Assembly (NCBI GenBank): GCA_001028815.1
Contig: LDJB01000002.1
Span: forward strand, 372,001 to 436,000
Direction: 5' to 3'
Length of the DNA stretch: 64,000 nucleotides
Origin: Peptococcaceae bacterium 1109
Lineage (GTDB): Bacteria; Bacillota; Limnochordia; Darwinibacteriales; Darwinibacteriaceae
Each line of letters opens with the position of its first letter. Position 1 is the first letter of the stretch. This document shows, piece after piece, positions 1 through 9,177 of this stretch. Under the pieces are notes generated by a model that did not search any database, was not told the origin of the DNA, and saw nothing but the letters and a program-made list of their open reading frames with translations. A program made the position numbers and the translations under genes.

Positions 1-1614
1 ATCCCGGGAGATATCCCGGCCGAGGAAGACCAGGTCTTCCCCGCTAGGCCGCCCAAAGGTGAGAGGGCCAAGCTTTTCACTCATGCCCCACTCCATCACC
101 ATCTTGCGGGCCGTCTTGGTTACCCGCTCCAGATCGTTATGGGCACCAGTACTGATCTCGCCCAGGGCGATCTCCTCTGCTGCCCGCCCCGCTAGGAGCG
201 ATACCAGATCATCGTAGAGCTTTGACCGGCTGGTAACAAACCGCTCCTCTTCGGGGAGCATCATGGTATAGCCGCCGGCCATACCCCGCCCGATAATGGT
301 CACTTTGTGGACTGGGTCGCCGTGGGGCAGGAAGTACGCTGCAACGGCGTGCCCTGCCTCGTGATAAGCAAAGACCTTGCGGTCTACTTCAGTGAGGACT
401 CGGTTCTTCTTCGCTGGGCCCATGAGCACCCGGTCGATGGCCTCTTCCATGTCTGACATAAGGATCTGCCTGCGGCTTGCCCGGGCAGCCAGAATAGCTG
501 CTTCATTGAGAAGGTTTTCCAGGTCAGCCCCGGCAAAACCAGGGGTGCGGCGGGCGAGGACGTTGAGATCCACGTCTGGAGCTAACGGCTTGTTGCGGCT
601 GTGAATCTTCAAGATAGCTTTCCGCCCTTCCAGGTCGGGGCGGTCCACGATAATCTTCCGGTCAAAGCGGCCTGGGCGCAAAAGCGCTGGGTCCAGCACG
701 TCCGCCCGGTTGGTAGCTGCCATCACAATAATGCCGCTGTTGGTCTCAAAACCGTCCATCTCCACAAGCATCTGGTTGAGTGTCTGCTCCCGCTCATCGT
801 GGCCGCCACCAAGGCCTGCGCCCCGCTGACGCCCTACTGCATCGAGCTCATCGATGAACACCAGGCAAGGAGCGTTCTTCTTCGCTTGGTCAAACAGGTC
901 CCGCACCCGGGAAGCACCGACACCAACGAACATTTCCACGAATTCAGAGCCGCTGATACTGAAGAAGGGTACGCCCGCTTCGCCAGCAACAGCCCGGGCC
1001 AAGAGGGTTTTACCCGTTCCAGGAGGCCCTACCAAGAGGACGCCCTTGGGAATCTTGGCACCCACCTCCTGAAAGCGCTTGGGATGCTTGAGGAATTCCA
1101 CGATCTCCTGCAGTTCCTGCTTGGCTTCATCCACACCCGCGACATCGTTAAACCCGACTCGGGGTTTGTCCTCTGTGATGAGCCGCGCCCGGCTCTTGCC
1201 AAAGGACAGGGCCCGGTTATTGCCCCCTTGCATCTGGTTCATGATAAAGAGCCAGATCAAAGCCAGGACAACCACGAAGATCAAATTAGGAAGCAAAGCC
1301 ACCCACCAGGGCGTGGTCGGGGGCGGTTCAGCGGCAATCTGCACACCAGCATCAGTGAGCAGCTTGGTAATATCAGGCATCGTACCCATGGGTACAAGGG
1401 AAACAAAAGGCGTCCCGTCCCTCAGGACACCGCTGATCTGCTGTTCACCAACCATCCGCACTGATGCCACTTGGTTTTGATCTATAAGCCGAAGCAGTTC
1501 CGAATAAAACAGTTCCCGTTCGAAACTCCGGGGTGAGTACAAACTGCTGGCGAGGGAGACCACGATGATAGCGATCAGCAAATAGAGGCTGATGCCTCGC
1601 AAGAATTTGTTCAA
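1..1614 (-). CDS. ftsH: ATP-dependent zinc metalloprotease FtsH (3' end beyond window)
   Basis: FtsH is a membrane-anchored AAA+ protease that degrades misassembled membrane proteins and selected cytosolic regulators. The visible 538 codons show an N-terminal membrane helix (about residues 8-25), an extracytoplasmic segment, a second helix (about 105-125), then the AAA module with Walker A GPPGTGKT (196-203), Walker B with FIDELDA, and the zinc site HEAGH at residues 418-422. The C-terminal end lies off the left edge. I take the TTG at 1614-1612 as the start, because a GGAGGGGAGG ribosome binding site lies 6 nt upstream and the product then begins with a short basic stretch and a helix. A sigma-A promoter lies just upstream, after tilS. 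In Bacillus an hprT gene separates tilS and ftsH; it is absent here. Confidence 0.97.
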   Translation of the reverse strand, partial: MNKFLRGISLYLLIAIIVVSLASSLYSPRSFERELFYSELLRLIDQNQVASVRMVGEQQISGVLRDGTPFVSLVPMGTMPDITKLLTDAGVQIAAEPPPTTPWWVALLPNLIFVVVLALIWLFIMNQMQGGNNRALSFGKSRARLITEDKPRVGFNDVAGVDEAKQELQEIVEFLKHPKRFQEVGAKIPKGVLLVGPPGTGKTLLARAVAGEAGVPFFSISGSEFVEMFVGVGASRVRDLFDQAKKNAPCLVFIDELDAVGRQRGAGLGGGHDEREQTLNQMLVEMDGFETNSGIIVMAATNRADVLDPALLRPGRFDRKIIVDRPDLEGRKAILKIHSRNKPLAPDVDLNVLARRTPGFAGADLENLLNEAAILAARASRRQILMSDMEEAIDRVLMGPAKKNRVLTEVDRKVFAYHEAGHAVAAYFLPHGDPVHKVTIIGRGMAGGYTMMLPEEERFVTSRSKLYDDLVSLLAGRAAEEIALGEISTGAHNDLERVTKTARKMVMEWGMSEKLGPLTFGRPSGEDLVFLGRDISRD

Positions 1615-1679
1615 ATCTATCCTCCCCTCCATAGTTGGAGCGCACCAGTATGCAAATTCAGATACTCATGCATTGTTTA

Positions 1680-1708
1680 ATTATAGCACAGGGGTATGCA
1701 TGTGACAA
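1680..1708 (-). promoter_or_regulatory. Sigma-A type promoter for ftsH
   Basis: On the minus strand a TTGTCA -35 (1708-1703) and a perfect TATAAT -10 (1685-1680) are separated by 17 nt. It sits between the tilS stop and the ftsH start, so ftsH can be expressed independently of spoIIE-tilS. Confidence 0.7.
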
Positions 1709-1711
1709 TGA

Positions 1712-3088
1712 TTATCGCCACGATTGACCCGGCACGCAGGTGAGGCGGACAACGTCCTTGGTACCGTGGGAAAGGCGCCCTTTTTCTCCCCGCCTTACCT
1801 CAGGGATCCACAGGATGTCCTGCTGGTCAGCGACTAAGGGCAAAGTGCACCGCAGGCCCCGAGGCACGTGCGCTTCCAGCATCAGGCGGCTCACTTTTTT
1901 CAGGGAACTGCTGCCAAAGGGCTGCATGCGGTCCCCGTCCTGCCTGGGGCGCACTATCAAGGGTAAGGCCAAAGCTTGGAGGTCGAAGTCTTCACTGTGT
2001 TCTCCGGGAGGCGGGAGGGTATCCAAGGTGAAAAGCTCGGCCCGAATGGCCCAGCCCCCCACTCTTACTTCGCCAGGGATCGACAGTATCATGCTTTCCC
2101 ACACAGCCTGAGGAAACTCCCCTACATAGATATAGTTCGCTGTCCCAGCCACAGTTGTTTGGGGCAGTTCCAACTCAAAGGAACCGCCTGCCAAGATCAG
2201 CCCCCGCCACTTTTCCACGTGTTCGTACCCGATGCGCCGCAGATCTCCTTTGTGCTCCGCCAAGAGGCTGCGCAAGACCCGCCGCTGCATGGCCGGTGAG
2301 AGCGCTGTAAAGGTTCTCCGGGGAAAGGCCGCTTGCGCCCCGGAGATGCGCATGTGGCGATGGAGGATTTCCCGGGCTATCCCCTCAAGTTCTTCATCTT
2401 CAGCCCGCACCACTTCGCTGAGATTAACAAGGTGCTGCCTGAGGCCTCGATTGTACTCCCTCTCCAGTAGGGGAATCAGTTCATGGCGCACTTTGTTCCG
2501 AAAGTAAACGGGGTCAGCATTGGACTCATCTTCTGCGAAGGGGATGCCCCGGGTAAGGCAGTAATCCACCAGCGCAGCCTTACTCATTGTGAGGAGGGGC
2601 CGGATGTATATCCCTCGCTTCGGCAGCATCCCCTTGAGCCCAGATAGCCCGCTTCCTCGCAAAAGGTGCATGAGGACTGTCTCGGCCTGATCATCAGAAT
2701 GGTGCCCTAAGGCAATCCTGCTGTATCCCCGGGCGCGCGCGTACTCTTCCAACAGCTTATAGCGGATGCGCCGGGCTCCTTGCTGTTTTGAGTCCCCGGT
2801 GTCTTTAATAAAGCGCATCACATCATAGGTGCAGATCTCAACAGGGACGCCTTGCTCCTCACAGTAGCGGCGCACCATCTCTGCCTCAGCCGCGGCGGAC
2901 TCCCTAAAACCGTGATTGAGGTGCCACACGCCAATCCGCTTGGAATTCCAGCGTAAAAAAAGATGAAGGAGAGCCATAGAATCAGGCCCCCCACTCACTG
3001 CAAGCAAAACCTTCTGGTTGTCCTCAACCATACGGTACTCTTCAACGTTATGGAGAAACTCCGGAAAGAGGTCTTGGTCCAATGTCAC
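1712..3088 (-). CDS. tilS: tRNA(Ile)-lysidine synthase TilS
   Basis: TilS converts C34 of the CAU-anticodon tRNA-Ile to lysidine with ATP and lysine, so that it reads AUA codons. The N-terminal PP-loop motif SGGPDS is at residues 32-37, and the GHHSDDQAETVLM segment typical of the family follows. The C-terminal TilS substrate-binding domain occupies the last ~100 residues. A longer frame opens at 3115, but I choose GTG at 3088: AGGAGG lies 10 nt upstream and the codon starts one base after the spoIIE stop, giving 458 residues. The gene pair spoIIE-tilS is conserved in endospore formers, so it probably shares spoIIE transcription. Confidence 0.95.
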   Translation of the reverse strand: MTLDQDLFPEFLHNVEEYRMVEDNQKVLLAVSGGPDSMALLHLFLRWNSKRIGVWHLNHGFRESAAAEAEMVRRYCEEQGVPVEICTYDVMRFIKDTGDSKQQGARRIRYKLLEEYARARGYSRIALGHHSDDQAETVLMHLLRGSGLSGLKGMLPKRGIYIRPLLTMSKAALVDYCLTRGIPFAEDESNADPVYFRNKVRHELIPLLEREYNRGLRQHLVNLSEVVRAEDEELEGIAREILHRHMRISGAQAAFPRRTFTALSPAMQRRVLRSLLAEHKGDLRRIGYEHVEKWRGLILAGGSFELELPQTTVAGTANYIYVGEFPQAVWESMILSIPGEVRVGGWAIRAELFTLDTLPPPGEHSEDFDLQALALPLIVRPRQDGDRMQPFGSSSLKKVSRLMLEAHVPRGLRCTLPLVADQQDILWIPEVRRGEKGRLSHGTKDVVRLTCVPGQSWR

Positions 3089-3089
3089 G

Positions 3090-5165
3090 CTAGGATATCC
3101 TCCTGTAGGCTTCAATCTCCTCTACAACTCGCGCTAGTTTGACCGCAACCACCATCATATCATCTTCTACGCGGCCGTGGGCCGCGGCGATACTGCGGCT
3201 GAGAACCTGCTGAGCAAGTTCTTTAAGGTCCTGGCTGTGGTCAATGCGCTGCAGCATACGGGAAACCCATTCTTCCTTGCGCTCTAAGTGGCGGCGGGCT
3301 TCGAGAACGCCGTCTGTTACCATAATTAATACTTCGCCCTCTTTCAGTATTCTCCTATCAGTCTCCACATCAACTTGGGATAGTATACCCACAGGCAGGC
3401 ACTGATTGTGGATAATCTCCACCTCCCGTCCCCGCTTAATGAAGCTGGGCGCAGCGCCAATTTTCACAAAATCCAACCGCCCTGTATGGAGATCAACCAC
3501 GACCAAATCGATAGTAACGAAGATTTCATCCTGACTGCGGAGGAGAAGGACCTTGTTAACTAAGGAGATGGCTACTTCCACGTTGTAGCCTGCAGTGATC
3601 ATGCGCTGGAGCAAGCGGATTGCCACCTGGCTTTCCATATGGGCCCGGGCACCCACTCCCATGCCGTCGCTGAGCACCACCGCGATCTTACTCTTGGAAA
3701 GGGGGAACACCATCTCGTTATCCCCAGAAACGCCGCTCCGGGCTCGCATGGCTGTTTCCACCTGCAGGAGGTACTTGGGGCTGGGCCCCACTGTAAAGCC
3801 GCACATCATCCGGGATGGGACGCACCGCCGGCTGATGACTGCATACTGCTTACCATTCAGCCGAGAACAGAGTCTGGCCACTTCTGTACAGAACTTCTGA
3901 TCTGAACAACAGCGGGCCCGCTGGCCGCTGACCTCAAAACCATCACTTGTATACAGCGCTGTCACGGAGCGGAAATCCGCATCGGGAAAGGCACGGAGTA
4001 TCTGATCCTCTACATTCCCAGTGAGACGCACCCCTGGGGAAAACTCTTTGGACATAGTCCGGATTACATCTGCCATTGCCTGGACTTGGGTGGCCAGAAT
4101 TTGCTCATGGCAGTCTTTGAGGGTCTGGGCCAACTCCTCGAACACTGTGAGCTGATGGCTCATGCGTTCACTCATGATCTCCCTCAGCCGCTCAGTATAG
4201 CTAGCCTGCCGCTGGTGAAAAGATGGGGTCCCAGGGATAATCCGGGCGAGATGACGCAAATACCGGGCAGGGATAATGCTCGCACCGGCACCAGCCGCGA
4301 GGCCTGCCGCGGCCAGTTTGACGGTGGCCCCATCGATGAGGCCTCCCCGGGAAAGGAGAGCTCCCAGAGCCGGCCCGAGGATAAGGCCAAACTTCATTCC
4401 CCCGAGCACCCCTGTCAAACTGGCGCACAGGACTGCCAATACTACATATTCCCCAGGCTCACCAAGAAGCAGGCCCGCAAGGCCCAAGCCCGATCCCATC
4501 AAAACCGCAAGGGGTAGCGCCCCGAGGCGCGCCGCCCCAGCGATCAAGAAGAACGATAAAAACAGGCGGATGGAAATCCCCCACAATACTCCGTCAAAGG
4601 CTGCGGTGGCGGCCAGGATCACTAACAGCCACTGCGTTTCCCGGTAGGCCAAGTCCCGCTCCGCTTGCCCATCCAAAAGGGGGTAGAGCAAGGCATAGGC
4701 CAGCGCGCCCACCACTGCTTCTGTGACACCGCTGAGCAAGATTCCCACTGTGGGCCGCATTAACAAAGCGAGCACAGTCTTGCCGGCAAAGGCGGTGAGG
4801 GCCGCCAGCAGCCAGATTTGCTTAGCTGTCCCACTCCGGGCACTCTTGATTGTAGCCAGGCTTAGGACAAGGATGGGGATAATGTACGGCACTGCTGCCC
4901 AGAAGCCAACCGTCCAGATAATGCTGAGCATCACCGCCGCCGCGGGAAGCGCCACACCCTCCCGGGGTCCAGATGCCCGTAAGGCAGCAATGTAAGGGAT
5001 GCCTAGCGGCAAGAGTTCCCCAAAAACGGCCCCATTAGCCAAGAAAAGCCCCGCAGCCACCAAGGCCCACGGGACATCTGCGGGCAAAGCCAACTGTAGG
5101 GTCCATAAGCAAAGGCCACGAATTCTGCGGTTTTGCTCCACGGACAAGAGCTGTAAACGTCCCAT
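3090..5165 (-). CDS. spoIIE: Stage II sporulation protein E, PP2C phosphatase
   Basis: SpoIIE dephosphorylates the anti-anti-sigma factor SpoIIAA and so activates sigma-F in the forespore; it also acts at the polar septum. The protein has about ten hydrophobic segments in residues 20-310, a linker region, and a C-terminal PP2C domain. Metal-binding aspartates are visible in the motifs LSDGMGVG, VTDGVLEA and VEDDMMVV. At 691 residues it is shorter than the ~827-residue Bacillus protein, mainly in the membrane region and linker, as in many clostridial homologues. The second ATG (5165) is preferred over the one at 5171, because GGAGAG lies 6 nt before the second and directly abuts the first. This gene is the strongest evidence for an endospore former. 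Confidence 0.96.
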   Translation of the reverse strand: MGRLQLLSVEQNRRIRGLCLWTLQLALPADVPWALVAAGLFLANGAVFGELLPLGIPYIAALRASGPREGVALPAAAVMLSIIWTVGFWAAVPYIIPILVLSLATIKSARSGTAKQIWLLAALTAFAGKTVLALLMRPTVGILLSGVTEAVVGALAYALLYPLLDGQAERDLAYRETQWLLVILAATAAFDGVLWGISIRLFLSFFLIAGAARLGALPLAVLMGSGLGLAGLLLGEPGEYVVLAVLCASLTGVLGGMKFGLILGPALGALLSRGGLIDGATVKLAAAGLAAGAGASIIPARYLRHLARIIPGTPSFHQRQASYTERLREIMSERMSHQLTVFEELAQTLKDCHEQILATQVQAMADVIRTMSKEFSPGVRLTGNVEDQILRAFPDADFRSVTALYTSDGFEVSGQRARCCSDQKFCTEVARLCSRLNGKQYAVISRRCVPSRMMCGFTVGPSPKYLLQVETAMRARSGVSGDNEMVFPLSKSKIAVVLSDGMGVGARAHMESQVAIRLLQRMITAGYNVEVAISLVNKVLLLRSQDEIFVTIDLVVVDLHTGRLDFVKIGAAPSFIKRGREVEIIHNQCLPVGILSQVDVETDRRILKEGEVLIMVTDGVLEARRHLERKEEWVSRMLQRIDHSQDLKELAQQVLSRSIAAAHGRVEDDMMVVAVKLARVVEEIEAYRRIS

Positions 5166-5230
5166 GTGCATCTCTCCAGTGTTTGTCTTTGACTGTCTTT
5201 TTCATCTTAGCAAGGTGGGGAGCCCAGGAT

Positions 5231-5237
5231 TGTCGAT
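5231..5237 (+). promoter_or_regulatory. Possible Spo0A box upstream of spoIIE
   Basis: TGTCGAT matches the Spo0A core TGTCGAA at 6 of 7 positions and lies about 65 nt upstream of the spoIIE start. In Bacillus, spoIIE is activated by Spo0A through such boxes. A single near-match is weak evidence. Confidence 0.3.
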
Positions 5238-5278
5238 CGCCTTACCAGTTGATTCTCATTTTTCGCATTTAAGGTGAC

Positions 5279-5314
5279 AAAAAAAGAAACCTCGCAAATA
5301 ATTCGCAAGGTTTC
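5279..5314 (-). terminator. Intrinsic terminator after tRNA-Met
   Basis: A 13-bp stem (arms within 5286-5314, with two G-T pairs and a TTA loop) is followed on the minus strand by seven Ts. It ends tRNA-Met transcription before the spoIIE regulatory region. Confidence 0.85.
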
Positions 5315-5330
5315 TGCAAAATTCGATATA

Positions 5331-5407
5331 TGGTAGCGGCGGCTGGATTTGAACCAGCGACACTGCGGGTATGAACCGCATGCTCTGACCATCTGAGCTA
5401 CGCCGCC
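5331..5407 (-). tRNA. tRNA-Met (CAT), elongator type
   Basis: The 77-nt cloverleaf begins GGCGGCGTAGCTCAG, has anticodon loop TTCATAC, a T loop GGTTCAAATCC and an encoded CCA end. The sequence resembles Bacillus elongator tRNA-Met rather than initiator: an initiator would have an unpaired first base and three G-C pairs in the anticodon stem. It has its own promoter and terminator. Confidence 0.95.
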
Positions 5408-5419
5408 AAGCCAAGAATT

Positions 5420-5447
5420 ATTATACCATGCCTGCTGCTAAAGTCAA
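5420..5447 (-). promoter_or_regulatory. Sigma-A promoter for tRNA-Met
   Basis: TTGACT (5447-5442) and TATAAT (5425-5420) are separated by 16 nt, ending 12 nt before the tRNA 5' end. Confidence 0.8.
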
Positions 5448-5518
5448 GCCTTCTTGTTTGAAAAACTCGGCCAGCTTCAGGCCCCTCACTCTCCCTTAGC
5501 TGGGTGGATATTCGCTCC

Positions 5519-6766
5519 TCAGGCCCGCAAGTAGCGGACGATCTCCCGAAGGGTTGGGCGCTTACCATACAATAAGACCCCGATGCGGTAGACTCGCCCG
5601 GAAAACCACGCTCCGCCCGCAACTGCCAGGATCAAGAGCAGCACAGAAGCGGCCACCTGGCTAGGAGCAGGATTGCCCAGGGTTAAGCGGGCAAACATCA
5701 CCATAGGCGAGGTAAAGGGGATCAGGGAAGTGATCACCGCAAGGCGCCCGTTGGGGTTGGTAAAGGACATAAAGGCTGCGATAAATCCTGCAGCGATTAG
5801 CATGGTCACAATGGTAACCACTTGGTTCACTTCCTCCACCCGGCTTACCACCGCTCCGCCAGCGGCATAGATGGATGCGTAGAAGAAAAAGCCAAGAATG
5901 AAGAAGATCACAAACCAAGCAAGTAAGGAGGGCTCAATGCTCCCCAGAGAGATACCCAAATCAAGGGAAGAGCCAAACCAACCAGCCCGGCGCACTGCGG
6001 AAGTAACCAATGCAGCAGCCACCCAGATAGCAAACTGCATGAGGCTCAAAGCCCCGATCCCCAAGATCTTCCCTGCCATGAGCTCCGTGGGCTTGACCTT
6101 GGCGATCATCACTTCCATAATACGGGAACTCTTTTCCTCAGCAACTCCTGAAGCAACCATGTTCCCGTAAAGGATGAGGCTCATATAGATCATAAACAAC
6201 ATGCAGTAGGCCAAGACAGCAGAAGAAGTGAAGTCTTCTGAACTAACCTCATCCCCGTTCCCACCGATTTGCCTTACCTGCAGATCAGCAGAGGAAAACA
6301 GCTGCGCCATTTCCTCAGCGCTTAGGCCTAAGTTCCGGGCATTCAGCCGGGTTAGGCTTTGGTTTACCAGGTTTTCCACCCAGGCGTTTTGCCCATAGTT
6401 TGCCGCATCAGGGGTGAGAAAGGCGAAATCGGGAAGATCCACAAGCAACAAGCCATTCATCCCTTCATCCAGCACCCGTTGGTACGCGGCGCTTTCTTCC
6501 TCAGGAGGTACTGCCTCGATGCGGATGCTCTGCCCTTCCCTCTCTGCAGCAACCTCAGCCATGGCCGGGTAAAACTCCCCAGAGTAATCCACCACCAAGA
6601 GTTCCAAGGAACCTTCAGAAAAAGCCGCAGCGAAGTACTGCATCACTAGCGGAGCAAACCCTAAGCCCACAAAGACCAATATCCCGATGATGGTGGTGAT
6701 GATATAGGGCGCTCCCTTCACCCGGGAGGTAAAGTCTCGCTTAATCAAGATGGGTATCATCTTCAC
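5519..6766 (-). CDS. ABC exporter permease, NatB/ABC-2 type
   Basis: This 415-residue membrane protein starts with a short cytoplasmic segment and one N-terminal helix (about 20-42). A large extracytoplasmic domain (about 45-180) follows, then five or six helices in the C-terminal half. This is the layout of the NatB/ABC-2 class of export permeases. Its start overlaps the stop of the ATPase gene by 4 nt, so the two proteins are translationally coupled and surely form one transporter. The closest characterised system is the Bacillus NatAB sodium exporter, but related exporters handle other substrates, so the substrate is open. The motif SGVAEEKSSRIMEV in the middle is typical of this permease group. 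Confidence 0.85.
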   Translation of the reverse strand: MKMIPILIKRDFTSRVKGAPYIITTIIGILVFVGLGFAPLVMQYFAAAFSEGSLELLVVDYSGEFYPAMAEVAAEREGQSIRIEAVPPEEESAAYQRVLDEGMNGLLLVDLPDFAFLTPDAANYGQNAWVENLVNQSLTRLNARNLGLSAEEMAQLFSSADLQVRQIGGNGDEVSSEDFTSSAVLAYCMLFMIYMSLILYGNMVASGVAEEKSSRIMEVMIAKVKPTELMAGKILGIGALSLMQFAIWVAAALVTSAVRRAGWFGSSLDLGISLGSIEPSLLAWFVIFFILGFFFYASIYAAGGAVVSRVEEVNQVVTIVTMLIAAGFIAAFMSFTNPNGRLAVITSLIPFTSPMVMFARLTLGNPAPSQVAASVLLLILAVAGGAWFSGRVYRIGVLLYGKRPTLREIVRYLRA

Positions 6767-7659
6767 GCCCCTGCACCTACCCTTTCTACAAAGATCTGAT
6801 CCAGGGAAGGCTCCGCTAGTTCAAAGCGGGTCACTTGTCCCGCGGCCATGGCCTCTTTGAGGACCATGTTGGGATCCACTCCCCTGCCCATGCGGAACTC
6901 GAGGTAATCAGGGCGCTCCGCAAGGAGGGTGAGGCCGGGAAGCCGTCTCCAGAAGTCTCGGGATCCCTCTACTCCCACTCGGAGAATCTGGCGGCCCATC
7001 CCGCTCTTAATGCTCTTCAGATTACCGCTGAGCACCAGCTCTCCCCGGTGGATAAGGACAATCTCTTCGCACAGTTCCTCCACCTGATCCATTCGGTGGC
7101 TAGAGAAGATCACGGTACACCCTGCCCGGCTCTGCTCCACCAGTACTTCCTTGAGCATCCCTGTGTTTACCGGATCAAGCCCGCTGAAGGGTTCATCAAG
7201 GATGAGGAGTTCGGGCTCATGGATGATGGCCCCCGCGACCTGGGCTTTCTGCTGATTACCCTTGGATAGCTCTTCGATGCGCTTCCGCCGGTATTCACCA
7301 AGCCTGAACCGGTCTATCCAGTGGGCAGCTCTGTCCCTAGCATCCCGGTGGCTCAGTCCGTTAATCCGCCCCAGGAAGATGAGATGCTCATCCAAGGGCA
7401 TCTTCGGGTAAAGGCCCCGCTCCTCTGGAAGATAGCCAAAAAACTCTCGCCCCCAGTAGGCCAGGGGGCGGCCGTTCCAAGCCACCTCGCCCTCATCTGG
7501 CTGGATGATCCCCAAGATCACCCGCATGGTTGTGGTTTTACCTGCACCATTGGGCCCGAGGAAGCCCAAAATGCGGCCCCGTTCCACAGCAAAGCTGAGG
7601 CCGTTCACCGCGGTCACATCGCGAAATCGCTTGGTGATGTTCGCCACACGCAGTCCCAT
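6763..7659 (-). CDS. ABC exporter ATP-binding protein, NatA type
   Basis: The 298-residue nucleotide-binding subunit drives the adjacent permease. Walker A GPNGAGKTT is at residues 35-43, the signature appears as LSKGNQQKAQ, and Walker B is LLILDEPFSGLDP. A C-terminal ~80-residue extension resembles the domain found after the ATPase in NatA-like proteins. The family includes sodium, drug and bacitracin exporters. The start has an AGGGGTG site 6 nt upstream. The RseC-like gene lies 10 nt further upstream on the same strand and may share the transcript. Confidence 0.9.
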   Translation of the reverse strand: MGLRVANITKRFRDVTAVNGLSFAVERGRILGFLGPNGAGKTTTMRVILGIIQPDEGEVAWNGRPLAYWGREFFGYLPEERGLYPKMPLDEHLIFLGRINGLSHRDARDRAAHWIDRFRLGEYRRKRIEELSKGNQQKAQVAGAIIHEPELLILDEPFSGLDPVNTGMLKEVLVEQSRAGCTVIFSSHRMDQVEELCEEIVLIHRGELVLSGNLKSIKSGMGRQILRVGVEGSRDFWRRLPGLTLLAERPDYLEFRMGRGVDPNMVLKEAMAAGQVTRFELAEPSLDQIFVERVGAGA

Positions 7660-7669
7660 AGCTGCACCC

Positions 7670-8089
7670 CTAACTGCAAGCTCGCGCGCTGATATAAGGC
7701 TCTTTCATCTGATTTGCGATCTTCCTGGCCAAGGGCCGAGAGACCGCAGCCCCCACAAGCAGCCCCACAATCGCACCCAACCCTGCAACCGCATCAACCC
7801 CCACCAGGGCATAGGTAAGGCCATAGCCTGCAAACAGAGCGGCGAAGGGGACGCCATACAGCACTCCCACTGCCTTAAATGCTTCGTTGCCCGGTGTTTC
7901 CAAAAACACCCGATCTCCAGGTTGGTAAGCACCGGATGGGTCACTGAGCTTGAGGACCACCTCTTCCACGTTCTCCTTACCGCTCAGCCGCATACAGCCC
8001 TTGCAGTTGCCGCACTCTTTCGCTGGATTATCAAGCTTAACCCAAACCGCCTTATCTTCCCTGCGGATTACTTGGGCGAGTTGTCGCAT
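7670..8089 (-). CDS. RseC/MucC-family membrane protein with Cys triad
   Basis: This 139-residue protein has a small N-terminal soluble region with a C-x2-C-x2-C motif (Cys 26, 29, 32) and two membrane helices in the second half. The layout fits the RseC family, whose members assist SoxR reduction or sit beside Rnf electron-transport complexes. No rnf or soxR gene is in this window. The frame opens at GTG 8107, but ATG at 8089 has AGGAG 7 nt upstream and gives a natural start. The cysteines could bind an iron-sulfur cluster or act in redox exchange; this is inference from the family. Confidence 0.75.
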   Translation of the reverse strand: MRQLAQVIRREDKAVWVKLDNPAKECGNCKGCMRLSGKENVEEVVLKLSDPSGAYQPGDRVFLETPGNEAFKAVGVLYGVPFAALFAGYGLTYALVGVDAVAGLGAIVGLLVGAAVSRPLARKIANQMKEPYISARACS

Positions 8090-8129
8090 TCCCATTCTCC
8101 TTTCCACAAAAATATCCAGCGGAACCCCC

Positions 8130-8158
8130 TTGTCTTTTTCCCCGGTTCCATGTATAAT
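8130..8158 (+). promoter_or_regulatory. Sigma-A promoter for tRNA-Asp
   Basis: TTGTCT (8130-8135) and a perfect TATAAT (8153-8158) are separated by 17 nt, with the tRNA starting 11 nt later. Confidence 0.8.
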
Positions 8159-8169
8159 AACTCATGCAT

Positions 8170-8246
8170 GGAGCCGTGGTGTAGTTGGTTAACACGCCGG
8201 CCTGTCACGCCGGAGATCGCGAGTTCGAGTCTCGTCGGTTCCGCCA
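8170..8246 (+). tRNA. tRNA-Asp (GTC), solitary copy
   Basis: The 77-nt cloverleaf begins GGAGCCGTGGTGTAG, has anticodon loop CTGTCAC and an encoded CCA. It is identical over its whole length to the tRNA-Asp in the cluster at 25136-25212. It has its own promoter and terminator. Confidence 0.97.
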
Positions 8247-8252
8247 TATTGA

Positions 8253-8282
8253 GACGATCCACCGTTGGTGGGTCGTTTTTTA
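8253..8282 (+). terminator. Intrinsic terminator after tRNA-Asp
   Basis: Arms ACGATCCACC and GGTGGGTCGT (one G-T pair) flank a GTT loop and are followed by six Ts. The end overlaps the last bases of the convergent sdaAA gene. Confidence 0.85.
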
Positions 8283-9167
8283 TTGCTCCAATTGGTGCCT
8301 AGCCTTCAGCTCACGGTAAATCCGTTTACCGGTGGGCGTCCCAGCCAAGCCGCCAATGCTCGTCTCCCGTAAGGATTCGGGGAGAGCCTTGCCGATCCCT
8401 TTCATGGCCACTACCACTTCATCATAGGGAATAACTGCCGGAATCCCCGCGAGGGCCATGTTGGCAGCGGTGATTGCGTTCACTGCCGCGGAAGCGTTCC
8501 TGGTGACGCAGGGCACTTCCACTAAAGATGCCAGTGGATCGCAAACCAAGCCCAGCATGCTCTGGAGAGCGAGGGATGCCGCGTCAAAAACCTGTTCGTT
8601 GGAGCCGCCAGCCAGGTAGGCCACAGCTCCCGCCGCCATGGCAGAAGCTACGCCGCACTCCGCTTGACAGCCCCCTTCGGCACCACTAATCGGACCCTGG
8701 GCGGCACTTACTATCCCGACCCCCGCCATGACCAAGAGTGCATTGATCACATCCTCATCGCTGCAGCCAAGCTCTTCCGAGATGGGGAGCACTGCACCAG
8801 GTACCACCCCACAGCTTCCCGCAGTGGGGCAGGCCACAATCCGCCCCAGGCCTGCATTGTACTGGGCGACGGACAGTGCGTAGAGGATCACATCATTGAG
8901 AAGGGTCCCGCCCAAGAGCTGGCCCGCGGCTTTGGCTTGGAAAACCTTTTGGCCGTAGCCTTTGACCAAATGGGCATATTCCCCTTGGTCCGCAATGCCT
9001 CCCTGCACCGCCTCCCGCATCACCTGCAGGATTTCCCCCATGCGCTCCCGCACCGCTGCCGGGTTTGTCATGGAACGGAATGCTTCGTATTCTGCCACCA
9101 CTTGGGGAATGCTTTTACCCTCGGACTCGCAAAGCTCTAGTAGTTGAGCTGCACAGGTGATTTCCAT
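8280..9167 (-). CDS. sdaAA: L-serine dehydratase, iron-sulfur alpha subunit
   Basis: The alpha subunit carries the [4Fe-4S] active site that deaminates L-serine to pyruvate and ammonia. Conserved cysteine segments are visible: PTAGSCGVVPG, GGCQAECG and LVCDPLASL, with GGLAGTPTG near the C-terminus. The frame is open to 9275, but ATG at 9167 is the evident start: its AGGAGGGGG site overlaps the sdaAB stop codon, and the 295-residue product matches the family length. It forms a two-subunit enzyme with SdaAB. The pyruvate produced could feed the pyruvate dehydrogenase encoded in this window. Confidence 0.96.
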   Translation of the reverse strand: MEITCAAQLLELCESEGKSIPQVVAEYEAFRSMTNPAAVRERMGEILQVMREAVQGGIADQGEYAHLVKGYGQKVFQAKAAGQLLGGTLLNDVILYALSVAQYNAGLGRIVACPTAGSCGVVPGAVLPISEELGCSDEDVINALLVMAGVGIVSAAQGPISGAEGGCQAECGVASAMAAGAVAYLAGGSNEQVFDAASLALQSMLGLVCDPLASLVEVPCVTRNASAAVNAITAANMALAGIPAVIPYDEVVVAMKGIGKALPESLRETSIGGLAGTPTGKRIYRELKARHQLEQ

Positions 9168-9177
9168 TTTCCCCCTC

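Noticed and set aside
601-1464. 287-codon plus-strand frame across ftsH
   Set aside because: It is antisense to a convincing AAA protease, has no ribosome binding site and shows no domain-like pattern.
3090-5171. Start of spoIIE at ATG 5171
   Set aside because: The GGAGAG site directly abuts that codon; ATG 5165 has a proper 6-nt spacing.
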